Source: Tessaracoccus massiliensis
GTDB taxonomy: Bacteria; Actinomycetota; Actinomycetes; Propionibacteriales; Propionibacteriaceae
Direction: 5' to 3'
DNA: 64,000 nucleotides
Assembly: GCF_000826065.2 (NCBI RefSeq)
Contig: NZ_LN623543.1
Span: 226,144-290,143, forward strand
In this document: one piece after another, positions 16,528-25,590 of the stretch
Layout of the letters: each line of letters begins with the position of its first letter
How positions within the stretch are numbered: position 1 is the first letter of the stretch
Position numbers and translations under genes: made by a program
The notes under the pieces: generated by a model
Told to the model about the DNA's origin: nothing
Seen by the model: only the letters and a program-made list of their open reading frames with translations
Databases searched by the model: none

Positions 16528-17673
16528 ATGACCATCGCCCCCCTGCGCCTGCACGCCCCGAGCCGCCGCGACGCCGTCGTCGTCGAGCTGCCCGTCGTGC
16601 TCGCGCCGATGGCGGGCGTGACCAACGCCGCCTACCGGCAACTGTGCCGCGAGCAGGGCGCCGGCCTGTACGTCTGCGAAATGATCACCTCACGAGGCCT
16701 GGTCGTGGGGGACCACAAGACGCGCGACATGCTGCAGTTCGACCCGGGGGAGACGACCCGCTCTGTGCAGCTCTACGGCGTGGATCCCGACGTGATGGCC
16801 GACGCGGCGCGCATCCTGATCCGCGACCACGACGTGGACCACATCGACCTCAACTTCGGCTGCCCCGTGCCCAAGGTCACCCGCAAGGGCGGCGGCGGGG
16901 TGCTGCCCTACAAGCGCGAGCGCCTGCGGGCCATCGTCCGCGAGACCGTCCGGGCCGCCGATGAGTTCGGGGTGCCGGTGACCATCAAGACGCGCATCGG
17001 GATCGACGATCAGCACGAGACGTTCCTCGACGCCGGCCGCATCGCCCAGGAGGAGGGGGCGGCGGCCATCGCGCTGCACGGCCGCACCGTGCAGCAGGCC
17101 TATTCCGGGGAGGCGGACTGGTCCCGCATCCGGGAACTGGTGGAGGTGGTCGACATCCCCGTGCTCGGCAACGGCGACATCTGGGAGGCGGAGGACGCCC
17201 TGCGCATGATGGCCGAGACCGGCTGCGACGGCGTGGTCATCGGTCGCGGCTGCCTCGGCCGGCCGTGGCTGTTCGGCGACCTCGCCGCCGCCTTCAGGGG
17301 AGAGGTGCTGCGGCTGCGTCCCAAGCTCGGCGAGGTGGGGCGGATGCTCCTTCGCCACGCCGAACTGCTGATCTCGATCATGGGACCGCGCGGCATCGTC
17401 GACCTGCGCAAACACATGGCGTGGTACTTCAAGGGTTACCCGGTTGGCGAGCTGCGCCGGCGCTTCGCCATGGTCTCCTCCCTCGAGGAGTTGCGCGGGT
17501 TGGTTGCTCTGCTGGATGCGGATGCCGAGTTCCCCGTCAGCGAGTTGGGCACACCCCGTGGGCGCCAGGGATCCCCGCGTGGCAAGGTCGTTCTCCCGCA
17601 CGGCTGGTTCGACGACACCTCCGGGTGCGAACTGGATCTCTCCGCGGCGGAGCTGGACGTCTCCGGGGGTTAA
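16528..17673 (+). CDS. dus: tRNA-dihydrouridine synthase
   Basis: FMN-dependent reductase of uridines in tRNA. The 381-residue TIM barrel has APMAGVTN at the start, the catalytic Cys in NFGCPVPK (C112), the phosphate-binding HGRTVQQAYSG, and GNGDIWEAEDA followed by IGRGCLGRPW, all typical of DusB-type enzymes. ATG 16528 is preferred over ATG 16522 because GAGG lies 6 nt upstream of the former. Next to citrate synthase, with 90 bp between. Confidence 0.93.
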   Translation: MTIAPLRLHAPSRRDAVVVELPVVLAPMAGVTNAAYRQLCREQGAGLYVCEMITSRGLVVGDHKTRDMLQFDPGETTRSVQLYGVDPDVMADAARILIRDHDVDHIDLNFGCPVPKVTRKGGGGVLPYKRERLRAIVRETVRAADEFGVPVTIKTRIGIDDQHETFLDAGRIAQEEGAAAIALHGRTVQQAYSGEADWSRIRELVEVVDIPVLGNGDIWEAEDALRMMAETGCDGVVIGRGCLGRPWLFGDLAAAFRGEVLRLRPKLGEVGRMLLRHAELLISIMGPRGIVDLRKHMAWYFKGYPVGELRRRFAMVSSLEELRGLVALLDADAEFPVSELGTPRGRQGSPRGKVVLPHGWFDDTSGCELDLSAAELDVSGG

Positions 17674-17753
17674 CGGACCCCCCTGAGGGGTGGGGCGCCG
17701 CCGTCGATTAGGTTAATGCGCAGCCAGCCCGCCCCATGCGGGCTCTGGACCAT

Positions 17754-17758
17754 GGAGG
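17754..17758 (+). promoter_or_regulatory. Shine-Dalgarno sequence deciding the citrate synthase start
   Basis: GGAGG, 5 nt before ATG 17764. The in-frame ATG at 17716 follows a TAGGTT hexamer (17709-17714) by only 1 nt and is probably part of the promoter region. Confidence 0.6.
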
Positions 17759-17763
17759 TGCCC

Positions 17764-19050
17764 ATGCAGGAATTTGCCACCATCACCATCGACGGCGTCG
17801 AGCACCAGCTGCCCATCGTCACCGGTACCGAGGGTGAACGTGCCATCGACATCAGCCGGCTGCGAGCCGACACCGGCCTGATCACCCTGGATGACGGCTA
17901 TGCCAACACAGGCTCGGCCAAGTCGGCCATCACGTTCATCGACGGGGAGAAGGGGATCCTGCGCTACCGCGGCATCCCCATCGAGGACCTTGCGGCCCGC
18001 TCCAGCTTCATCGAGACGGCGGAGCTGCTGATCTTCGGCGAACTGCCGGACGAGGAGGAGCGGGCCGAGTTCAGGACGCTGCTCACCGAGAACTCCGCGT
18101 TGCACCGTGACATGCGCAAGCACTTCGAGGGCTTCCCGGTCAACGCGCACCCCATGAGCATCCTGTCTGCCATGGTCAACGCGCTGCAGGCCCACGACAT
18201 GCCGGAGCATCGCTTCACCGATGAGAACGGCTTCCGCGAGGCCGCAGCCAGCCTGCTCGCCAAGACCCGCACCATCGCGGCTGCCTCCTACAAGGCGCAC
18301 GTGGGCCAACCCATCGCCTACCCGCGCTACGACCTCAGCTACGCCGAGAACTTCCTCCACATGATGTTCTCGGTGCCGTACCGCGACTATGAGGCCACCC
18401 TGGAGGTGGCCCACGCGCTGAACATGTTCCTCGTGCTGCACGCCGATCACGAGCAGAACTGTTCCACCTCGACGGTGCGCATGGTCGCGTCGTCGGGCGC
18501 CAACCTGTACGCGTCGCTCTCGGCAGGTGTCAACGCGCTGTGGGGGCCGCTGCACGGCGGCGCCAACATGGGCGTGATCGACATGCTGGAGAAGATCAAC
18601 GAGGGGTCCTGGACGGCCAAGCAGTACGTCGACCGCGCCAAGGACAAGAAGTCCGGCGTCAAGCTGATGGGCTTCGGCCACCGCGTCTACCGCAACTTCG
18701 ACCCGCGGGCCCGGATCCTCAAGGACGCCGCGCACAAGCTGCTCGACACCATGCACATCAAGGACCCGCTGCTGGACATCGCCCGCGAGGTGGAGGAGGC
18801 GGCGCTGGCCGACGACTACTTCGCCTCCCGTCGCCTGTACCCCAACGTCGACTTCTACTCGGGCATCATCCTGCGCGCCATCGGTATCCCCCTGGACATG
18901 TTCACGGTGCTGTTCGCCATCGGGCGGACACCTGGCTGGATCGCGCACTGGAAGGAAGTCACCGACGACCCGACGCAGCGGATCTACCGCCCCCGCCAGG
19001 TCTACACCGGCCCGCAGTTGTCGGAGTGGGTGCCGCGCGCCAGGCGGTAG
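17764..19050 (+). CDS. gltA: Citrate synthase
   Basis: Condenses oxaloacetate and acetyl-CoA to enter the TCA cycle. The 428-residue product has the catalytic His and CoA-binding motifs in VLHADHEQNCSTSTVR and GPLHGGAN, GFGHRVYRNFDPRA, and the C-terminal catalytic Asp region in YPNVDFYSG. The length matches the type II (hexameric) enzyme, which also carries an N-terminal beta domain as seen here. The stop is 20 bp before the dGTPase-like gene. Confidence 0.96.
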   Translation: MQEFATITIDGVEHQLPIVTGTEGERAIDISRLRADTGLITLDDGYANTGSAKSAITFIDGEKGILRYRGIPIEDLAARSSFIETAELLIFGELPDEEERAEFRTLLTENSALHRDMRKHFEGFPVNAHPMSILSAMVNALQAHDMPEHRFTDENGFREAAASLLAKTRTIAAASYKAHVGQPIAYPRYDLSYAENFLHMMFSVPYRDYEATLEVAHALNMFLVLHADHEQNCSTSTVRMVASSGANLYASLSAGVNALWGPLHGGANMGVIDMLEKINEGSWTAKQYVDRAKDKKSGVKLMGFGHRVYRNFDPRARILKDAAHKLLDTMHIKDPLLDIAREVEEAALADDYFASRRLYPNVDFYSGIILRAIGIPLDMFTVLFAIGRTPGWIAHWKEVTDDPTQRIYRPRQVYTGPQLSEWVPRARR

Positions 19051-19056
19051 CCCGGT

Positions 19057-19062
19057 TAGGCT
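19057..19062 (+). promoter_or_regulatory. -10 element, leaderless dgt
   Basis: TAGGCT, 8 nt before ATG 19071. Confidence 0.45.
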
Positions 19063-19070
19063 GGGGCCTG

Positions 19071-20177
19071 ATGAACGAGATCCTGCCCCGTACCAAGCTC
19101 TGGGCCCACACCATGCGCGGCCACGGCGACGAGGTGATCACCGCGCACCGGTCGTCGACGGCCAGCGTCAGCCCGCGCCCGGCCAGGCGGCGCGAGCAGC
19201 GCGAGGAGCTCGAGCGCGAACTGTTCGTGCCGGAGGCGTCCTTCGCCAGCGGCGCCGGCAACCGCGCCCGCGACGAGGAACCCGACGCGTTCCGGACCTG
19301 CTTCGAACGGGACCGGGACCGGATCGTCCACTCGGCCGCGTTCCGCCGGCTGGCGGGCAAGACGCAGGTGGTGGTCTACCCGACCGACCACCAGCGCACG
19401 CGGCTGACCCACGCCATCGAGGTGGCGCAGTGCGCCATAGCCATGGCGCGTGGCGTCGGCGTCAACGTCACGCTGACCGACGCCATCGCCCTGGGCCACG
19501 ATTGCGGTCACGGCCCGGGCGGGCACGCCTCGGAGGACGCGTTCGACGAGTTCATCGAGGGCGGCTACGACCATGGGCCGTGGGGCGCCGACGTCGTGCT
19601 CGAACCCCTCAACCTCACGCTGGAGACCCTCGACGGCATCCGCAACCACTCCTGGTCCCGCCCCGCGCCGGCGACTGTGGAGGGGGAGATCGTCAGCTGG
19701 GCGGACCGCATCGCCTACTGCGCCCATGACCTGGAGGACGCCGTCTACGCCGGCATCGTGGAGCTCGCCGAGTTGCCCGAGATCATCCGGGAGGTGGCCG
19801 GCACCACCCGACGCCAGCAGTTGGCCACCTTCATCAACGCGGTGATCGACACCACAGCCCAGACGGGCACCGTCGGGATGGACCCGGTCACGGCTGAGGC
19901 TCTGGCTGAGCTGCGCCGCTTCAACTACGAACGCATCTACACCAGGCCGGAATCCGTGGCGCAGTCGCTGACGGTGGTGGCGGTGCTGCGTGACCTGGTG
20001 AACTTCTATCTGGACAACCCGAGGGCGCTGCCGCAGGAGTACCACGCCGAGGATCTGGTGCGTGGGGCGGTCGCCTACGTCGGGGGCATGACGGACCGGT
20101 TCGCGTTCGAGCAGGCCCAGCAGCGCCTCGGATGGGACCCGAAGAAGCTGCCCCGGGGGATCGGCCGGGGCGCCTGA
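19071..20177 (+). CDS. dgt: Deoxyguanosinetriphosphate triphosphohydrolase-like protein
   Basis: HD-domain dNTP triphosphohydrolase homologue of 368 residues. The metal site appears as RLTHAIEVAQ, then GHDCGHGPGGHASE (H143, D144), then the distal Asp in SWADRIAYCAHD. The N-terminal 60 residues are Arg-rich and poorly structured. ATG 19071 was chosen from the upstream hexamer; the frame is open far into the citrate synthase gene. In many actinobacteria dgt lies next to dnaG; here a secreted hydrolase gene lies between them. Confidence 0.92.
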   Translation: MNEILPRTKLWAHTMRGHGDEVITAHRSSTASVSPRPARRREQREELERELFVPEASFASGAGNRARDEEPDAFRTCFERDRDRIVHSAAFRRLAGKTQVVVYPTDHQRTRLTHAIEVAQCAIAMARGVGVNVTLTDAIALGHDCGHGPGGHASEDAFDEFIEGGYDHGPWGADVVLEPLNLTLETLDGIRNHSWSRPAPATVEGEIVSWADRIAYCAHDLEDAVYAGIVELAELPEIIREVAGTTRRQQLATFINAVIDTTAQTGTVGMDPVTAEALAELRRFNYERIYTRPESVAQSLTVVAVLRDLVNFYLDNPRALPQEYHAEDLVRGAVAYVGGMTDRFAFEQAQQRLGWDPKKLPRGIGRGA

Positions 20178-20303
20178 CAACCGTCATCCTGCGCGCATTT
20201 CCGCTGCGCAACTTGCCCCTACCGCCCCCGTGCTCTGGACTTCCGCCCGGCATCTGGCGAGGATGAATCAGAGCCCAGAATCTGTTCACGAGGGAGTGTT
20301 CGA

Positions 20304-23300
20304 GTGCGAACGACAATCATCAGGGCGGTCGCCATTGTGGCGGCACTGGCCCTTGCCCTATCGGTGGGGGCCTCGGTGTTCCTCACCCCGTCCGCCAGCG
20401 CCGCGACGTCAGTCCGGCTGGCCACCAACGGCGCCCCGGCGTCGATCCCCGGCCTGCCCGAATGGAACGCCGGCTCCGGCACCTTCCGGTACGGCACCTC
20501 CACCGCGGTGGTCGCCCCCGCCACGCTCTCTGACGTGGCGGGCCCGTTCGCCACGGAGTTGGGCGCCGCGCTGGCCACCGATGTCCAGGTGAAGACCAGC
20601 GCCGCCGCGGGCGACGTGGAACTCGTGCTCGACGCCACCCAGACTGAGCTGGGCCGCGAGGGCTACCGCATCGAGGTGGGCGAGACCATCAGGATCACCG
20701 CCGCTGACCGGGTAGGCGCCTTCTACGGCACCAAGACCGCCCTCCAGTGGGCCGTGCTTGCCGGCACCAGCCAGACCATCCCCGCAGGCTCCGCGGTGGA
20801 CGTGCCCGAGTACGAGATCCGCGGCATGGGTATCTGCGCCTGCATCATCCACATCCCCGTGGAAACCCTGGAACAGGTCATCGAGCAGATGGCCTACTAC
20901 AAGATGAACGAGCTGTGGCTGGAGATCAAGGTCGAATCCGAGAGCCTCCCCAAGTCCAACTACTGGGGCTACTACACCGTCGAGCAGGCGCAGCACCTCA
21001 CCGAGTTCGCCAAACAGCACAACATCCGCATCATCGCCGAGGTCAACTCGCCCGGCCACATGGGCCCCTGGATCACCGAGTACCCCGAGCTCCAGCTCAC
21101 CCGCGAAGACGGCTTCAAGGAGCCCACGCGCCTCGACATCAGCCGGCCGGAGGCACTGACCACCCTGCAGACGCTGTACGACGAATACATGGAGGCCTTC
21201 GACACGCAGGGCTACTGGCACATGGGCGCCGATGAGTACATGTTCGGCGTGCCGGGCGGCGTGACCCGCTTCCCGCAGCTGCTGGAGGCCGCCAAGGATA
21301 AGTTCGGTCCCAACGCCACCGAGCAGGACCTCTTCATCGACTTCATCAACCAGATGAATGCCTACGTCAAGGCCGACGGCCGCACGCTGCGCATCTGGAA
21401 CGACGGCATCCCCGTCAACTACAACATCGCCAAGCTGGACACCGACATCATCGTCGAGCACTGGCAGTACGACGCGGGCGCCGGCATGGTGGGCCGCTCC
21501 GCACAGACCCTGCTGTCCGAGGGTCACGACATGGTCAACGCCAACAAGAGCCTCTACCACGCCCGCCCCAGCGGCCTGTGGAAGCAGCCCTCGCAACTGT
21601 GGGCCGAGAACTGGACCCCGATGGACTTCGTGGGCGAGCCCCGCGTGGACGACTCCGACACCCCCGGCAAGGTGCTGGGCGGCAAGCTGACGCTGTGGCC
21701 CGACGACGGCCCGGCCATGACGGAGCGCCAGCAGCTCACCGTCGTGCAGGAGACCTGGAAGTACACCGCTCAGGCCACCTGGGGCAGCACCCGCCCCGTG
21801 GAGACCTACACCGAGTTCAAGTCGCTCGGCGAGGAGTTGGGTCGTGGTCCGCTGACCGACACCGTCAACTGGCGGCCGGTCCCCGGCGCCACCTACGAGA
21901 TCAGCGCAGACGGCAAGTTCCTCACGGCGGGCGAGACCGTCACGATGGGTGACGACGCCCATCGCTGGACGCTCAACCCCACCTCAGACGGCTACTACAC
22001 GCTGCAGAGCGCGGCGGGCACCTGCCTCGACCTGGTGGGCGGCACCGCGCTGACGCTGCGCACGCCCTCCGAGTTCGGGCTGGCACCCACCGCCCGCGCC
22101 TGCGACCCCGGCCGCAACCTGCAGAAGTGGTGGCTCAAGCCCGTCGACGGCGGGTTCACACTCACCAACGCCATCTCGCAGCTCCCGCTCGTGGTGGACG
22201 GCACCTCGATCGCGCAGCAGGACCCCAACAAGGCTGAGGCGACCGTCTTCACGCTGACCGGCACCGGCATCTGCAGCACGCTGCCCACCAGCCCGGTGGC
22301 CGTGACCCGCGTCTCCAGCGAACAGAACAACTCCGAGGAGGTGGCCCTGGCCACCGCAGCCATCGACGGCGACCGCGGCACCTTCTGGCACACCCAGTGG
22401 GATCCCTCGGAGGTCGCCCACCCGCACGAGATCGTCTTCGACCTCGGGCAGGAGATGGAGGTCTGCGCCGCCATGCTGACCCCGCGTCAGGGCACCAACA
22501 CCGGCGCCGTCAACGGCCAGATCAAGGACTACGACATCTACGCCACCAACGACGCGACGGTTGCCGCCGGCACCGATCTGGCGGCGTGGGGCCAGCCCGT
22601 GGCATCCGGCTCGCTGCCCAGCGGCTTCCAGGATAAGGTCGTCGAGTTCGACCCCCCGGTGGACGCCCGCTACCTGATGCTCGTGTCCAAGTCTGAGCAG
22701 GGCGGCCTGGCCTACACGACGCTGGCAGAGTTCACGGTGGACGCCACCGTCGTCGAGCCCGAGCCCACCGTGACGCCGACGGTTGATCCCACGGATGACA
22801 CGACGGAGGAGCCCACGGTGAAGCCGACGGTGACCCCCACGGTCGATCCCACGGACGACCCGACGACGCCTCCGGTGAAGAAGTACGTGCGTACCGCGCC
22901 GTACACGCTGCCGGGTCTGCACAAGGGCCTCAACGGTCGCGACTGGAACACCAGGTGTGAGCCGTACTCGCGGACGGAGCGTTGCCGAACGGACATCTGG
23001 GCGACCATCGTGGTGATCGAGGATGGTCAGTTCGTCCGTAAGGACGGGTGGACGTTCAACAACCTCACCTACCTGCCGTTCATGACCCGTGAAGCCTGGG
23101 GTGCCAACCCCCTCGCAAACACCGGCGAGTGGACCGCCACCACGGATCAGCGCAAGTGGATGACCGAGTGCGATACTGAGCGCACCGGCCGCAACGGTTG
23201 CCGTTCCTACACCTTCGTGACGGTGTACAAGGCCACGGCGAAGCCTGAGGGCGGTTACGTGTTCTCGCAGAACAACGAGTGGGTGTTCAACAACATCGTG

Positions 23301-23327
23301 ATGTTCGGAGGCCCCGAGCTGCGATAG
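20304..23327 (+). CDS. Secreted GH20 beta-N-acetylhexosaminidase, multidomain
   Basis: A 1007-residue exported glycosidase. Signal peptide about 1-33; GH20 N-terminal domain to about 165; catalytic barrel about 170-520 with the GH20 pair in HMGADEYM (D310, E311); ricin-type beta-trefoil about 523-660; F5/8C-type carbohydrate-binding domain about 670-815; Pro/Thr/Asp linker about 818-859 with VTPTVDPTDD twice; and two copies of an unrecognised module (about 875-925 and 941-1002). It probably releases terminal GlcNAc or GalNAc from host glycans or chitin fragments outside the cell. No sortase motif is seen. GTG 20304 follows AGGGAG by 7 nt. Confidence 0.9.
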   Translation: MRTTIIRAVAIVAALALALSVGASVFLTPSASAATSVRLATNGAPASIPGLPEWNAGSGTFRYGTSTAVVAPATLSDVAGPFATELGAALATDVQVKTSAAAGDVELVLDATQTELGREGYRIEVGETIRITAADRVGAFYGTKTALQWAVLAGTSQTIPAGSAVDVPEYEIRGMGICACIIHIPVETLEQVIEQMAYYKMNELWLEIKVESESLPKSNYWGYYTVEQAQHLTEFAKQHNIRIIAEVNSPGHMGPWITEYPELQLTREDGFKEPTRLDISRPEALTTLQTLYDEYMEAFDTQGYWHMGADEYMFGVPGGVTRFPQLLEAAKDKFGPNATEQDLFIDFINQMNAYVKADGRTLRIWNDGIPVNYNIAKLDTDIIVEHWQYDAGAGMVGRSAQTLLSEGHDMVNANKSLYHARPSGLWKQPSQLWAENWTPMDFVGEPRVDDSDTPGKVLGGKLTLWPDDGPAMTERQQLTVVQETWKYTAQATWGSTRPVETYTEFKSLGEELGRGPLTDTVNWRPVPGATYEISADGKFLTAGETVTMGDDAHRWTLNPTSDGYYTLQSAAGTCLDLVGGTALTLRTPSEFGLAPTARACDPGRNLQKWWLKPVDGGFTLTNAISQLPLVVDGTSIAQQDPNKAEATVFTLTGTGICSTLPTSPVAVTRVSSEQNNSEEVALATAAIDGDRGTFWHTQWDPSEVAHPHEIVFDLGQEMEVCAAMLTPRQGTNTGAVNGQIKDYDIYATNDATVAAGTDLAAWGQPVASGSLPSGFQDKVVEFDPPVDARYLMLVSKSEQGGLAYTTLAEFTVDATVVEPEPTVTPTVDPTDDTTEEPTVKPTVTPTVDPTDDPTTPPVKKYVRTAPYTLPGLHKGLNGRDWNTRCEPYSRTERCRTDIWATIVVIEDGQFVRKDGWTFNNLTYLPFMTREAWGANPLANTGEWTATTDQRKWMTECDTERTGRNGCRSYTFVTVYKATAKPEGGYVFSQNNEWVFNNIVMFGGPELR

Positions 23328-23328
23328 C

Positions 23329-23383
23329 GGTTGGTTGAGCCGGTCGCGTCCGAGCTTGCGAGGACCGCGACCGTGTCGAAACC
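23329..23383. repeat. Dispersed intergenic repeat, copy A
   Basis: Begins GGTTGGTTGAGCC and ends GTGTCGAAACC, enclosing an 8-bp hairpin (CGGTCGCG with CGCGACCG). The flanks match copies at 35329 and 63559; the middle differs. It lies just after the GH20 stop. Confidence 0.6.
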
Positions 23384-23390
23384 CCTGAGG

Positions 23391-23424
23391 CGTCCCCAGC
23401 ACCTGAATGAAGGTGCTGGGGACG
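23391..23424 (+). terminator. Rho-independent terminator after the GH20 gene
   Basis: Perfect 14-bp stem (23391-23404 with 23411-23424) around a 6-nt loop, followed by TTCCTT. Confidence 0.85.
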
Positions 23425-23470
23425 TTCCTTGTGATTGAGGTGACAGCTCGGCTGCGGGGGGGACACCGGC

Positions 23471-23476
23471 TAGAGT
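23471..23476 (+). promoter_or_regulatory. -10 element, leaderless dnaG
   Basis: TAGAGT, 6 nt before GTG 23483. Confidence 0.45.
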
Positions 23477-23482
23477 TGCCCC

Positions 23483-25330
23483 GTGGCTGGGCGGATCAAC
23501 GAGGAGGACATCGCAACTGTCCGCGAGCGTGCCCGGATCGACGACGTGGTACGCGACTATGTCATGCTGCGCAACGCCGGATCAGGCTCCTTCAAGGGGC
23601 TGTGCCCGTTCCACGACGAGAAGACGCCCAGCTTCACGGTGACCCCGTCGCGCGGCTTCTACTACTGCTTCGGCTGCGGCGAGGGCGGCGACGTCATCAA
23701 CTTCCTCATGCGCCAGCAGAACCTGGGCTTCGTCGAGGCCGTGCAGATGTTGGCAGACCGCTTCCAGATCGAACTGCGCATCGACGACGACGGCTCGCCC
23801 GGCCAACCACCCGGCCTGCGCAAGCGCGTCCTCGAGGCCAACGAGGCCGCCCAACAGTTCTTCGCCGACCAACTTGAGTCCCCGGAGGCGATCGAGGCCA
23901 GGCGGTTCCTGCACGGCCGCGATTTCGACCGCGCCGTGTCGCAACAGTTCATGGTGGGATACGCCCCCCGCCACGGCTGGGCGCTACACCAGACGTTGAA
24001 GGCCAAGGGCTTCACCGACGACGTGCTCAAATCCGCGGGTCTGATCCGCGACGGCGGGCGCGACTTCTTCACCGGCCGAGTCCTGTGGCCCATCCGCGAC
24101 TCCGCCCAGGCCGTGCTGGGATTCGGCGCGAGGCGGATCTACGACGACGACCGGCTGCCGGCCAAGTACATCAACACCCCTGAGTCCCCGGTCTACAAGA
24201 AGTCCCACGTCCTGTACGGGCTGGACCTGGCGCGCCGAGCGATCGGGCGCAAGCAGCAGGCTGTGGTGGTGGAGGGCTACACCGACGTGATGGCCGCGCA
24301 CCTCTCCGGCGTGGACACCGCCGTCGCCTCCTGCGGCACCGCCTTCGGGGAGGATCACGCCCGCCTGCTGCAGCGGCTCATGGGTTCCCATGGCGGCCTG
24401 CACGGCGAGGTGATCTTCACCTTCGACGGCGACAAGGCCGGACAGGCCGCGGCCCTCAAAGTGTTCAAGGGCGATCAGAACTTCATCTCCCAGACCTACG
24501 TGGCCATCGAACCCACGGGTCTCGACCCGTGTGATCTGCGCATGCAGGAGGGAGAGGCCGCCGTCCGCGAACTCGTGGCGCGGCGCATCCCGTTGTACCA
24601 GTTCGTGATGAACAATATCGCCAAGAGCTACGACCTCGACCGGGTCGACGGCAGGCTCGCTGCGGCCCGGGAGGGCGCGGAGTTGATCAGCGCCATCCGG
24701 GACCAGTCGCTGGTCAACCAGTACCTCCGGGAACTCGCCGGGGTGCTCGGCATGGACCTCGACGACGTGCGCAGGGAGGCAGCACGCTTCAGCCGCCGCG
24801 GCGGGGGAGCGGGCCGTGACCACGCGCCGGAGCCGCCGCCCGAGGAGGCGCTGGAGCCCGCCGTCGAGTCCGCATGGCCCAACCCCACTGACCCCCACCT
24901 CAGGCTGGAGCGCGATTCGCTGAAGCTCATGCTCCAACACCCCGTCACGTTCGACACCGCCTGGAACTCGGTGGAGGAGGAGGACTTCACCCACCCCGGC
25001 TACCGGGCGGTGTTCCGCCTCCTGGCCAGCGTCGAGTTCGGCGAGAACTGGACCGACAGGGTGCGTGCCGGTGCCCCCAACGACCTGGTGGCACAACTCG
25101 TGGTGGCGCTCCTCGTCGAGCCGCTGCTGCGGGAACCGGATGAGACATATTCGCTCATGCACACTGCGAGGCTGCGGTTGAAGCGGGTCACGCGGCAGAT
25201 CGCAGATCTCAAATCCAAGCTGCAGCGCACAGATCCGCTGGAGGACCCCAGCGGGCACCGTTCGCAGTTCGCCCACCTCACCGAGCTGGAGATGAAGCGC
25301 AAGCAACTGCTGCAGGTGGGCCTAGCCTGA
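23483..25330 (+). CDS. dnaG: DNA primase
   Basis: Synthesises RNA primers at the replication fork. The 615-residue product has an N-terminal CHC2 zinc domain (C41, H44, C62, C65), the Toprim catalytic core (VVEGYTDVMAAH, then FTFDGDKAGQAA) and a C-terminal helicase-binding region (about 470-615). GTG 23483 gives the canonical actinobacterial start (AGRINEEDI). It stands alone behind the GH20 terminator. Confidence 0.96.
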   Translation: MAGRINEEDIATVRERARIDDVVRDYVMLRNAGSGSFKGLCPFHDEKTPSFTVTPSRGFYYCFGCGEGGDVINFLMRQQNLGFVEAVQMLADRFQIELRIDDDGSPGQPPGLRKRVLEANEAAQQFFADQLESPEAIEARRFLHGRDFDRAVSQQFMVGYAPRHGWALHQTLKAKGFTDDVLKSAGLIRDGGRDFFTGRVLWPIRDSAQAVLGFGARRIYDDDRLPAKYINTPESPVYKKSHVLYGLDLARRAIGRKQQAVVVEGYTDVMAAHLSGVDTAVASCGTAFGEDHARLLQRLMGSHGGLHGEVIFTFDGDKAGQAAALKVFKGDQNFISQTYVAIEPTGLDPCDLRMQEGEAAVRELVARRIPLYQFVMNNIAKSYDLDRVDGRLAAAREGAELISAIRDQSLVNQYLRELAGVLGMDLDDVRREAARFSRRGGGAGRDHAPEPPPEEALEPAVESAWPNPTDPHLRLERDSLKLMLQHPVTFDTAWNSVEEEDFTHPGYRAVFRLLASVEFGENWTDRVRAGAPNDLVAQLVVALLVEPLLREPDETYSLMHTARLRLKRVTRQIADLKSKLQRTDPLEDPSGHRSQFAHLTELEMKRKQLLQVGLA

Positions 25331-25386
25331 GGCTGTCCGCCATTCAAGACGGGCTTTGCTTTCGCTCACCGACTCTGCTCATATTC

Positions 25387-25400
25387 TCTTGATGTCGAGA
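25387..25400. promoter_or_regulatory. Palindromic operator-like site
   Basis: TCTTGATGTCGAGA is a 14-bp palindrome with one mismatched pair. It overlaps a second inverted repeat, CGAGAC (25396-25401) with GTCTCG (25408-25413). I do not recognise the regulator. It precedes an RBS and ATG that lead only to a short ORF. Confidence 0.35.
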
Positions 25401-25431
25401 CAACGTAGTCTCGCCGACCTTCAGGAGAACC

Positions 25432-25590
25432 ATGTCCCAAGGCCGTATGCTCGTGTGGACTTCGCCTGGTTCCCGCCGAAATGGAGGTGCGCTCGATGAC
25501 CGGAGCGGGCGCAGGCGGAGCCATCGACCACTGACGGGTCAGGCCACCGCCGCGAGGATCGCGTTGTTCACCTTGGCGGAGCGCCCGTAG
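25432..25590 (+). other. Short ORF with good RBS, possible gene remnant
   Basis: 52 codons from ATG, with AGGAGA at 25423-25428. The product is Arg-rich with no recognisable domain, and its last 52 bp run antisense into the membrane-protein gene. Together with the palindrome upstream this looks like a promoter and start whose original gene has been lost. The alternative is chance. The interval 25331-25538 holds nothing else. Confidence 0.25.

Noticed and set aside
17674-17700. Terminator after dus
   Set aside because: Only a CCCC/GGGG stem with a 3-nt loop; too short to support.
22764-22880. Short tandem repeats in DNA (possible microsatellite or CRISPR-like)
   Set aside because: They encode the Pro/Thr/Asp linker of the GH20 protein, in frame; ordinary protein low complexity.
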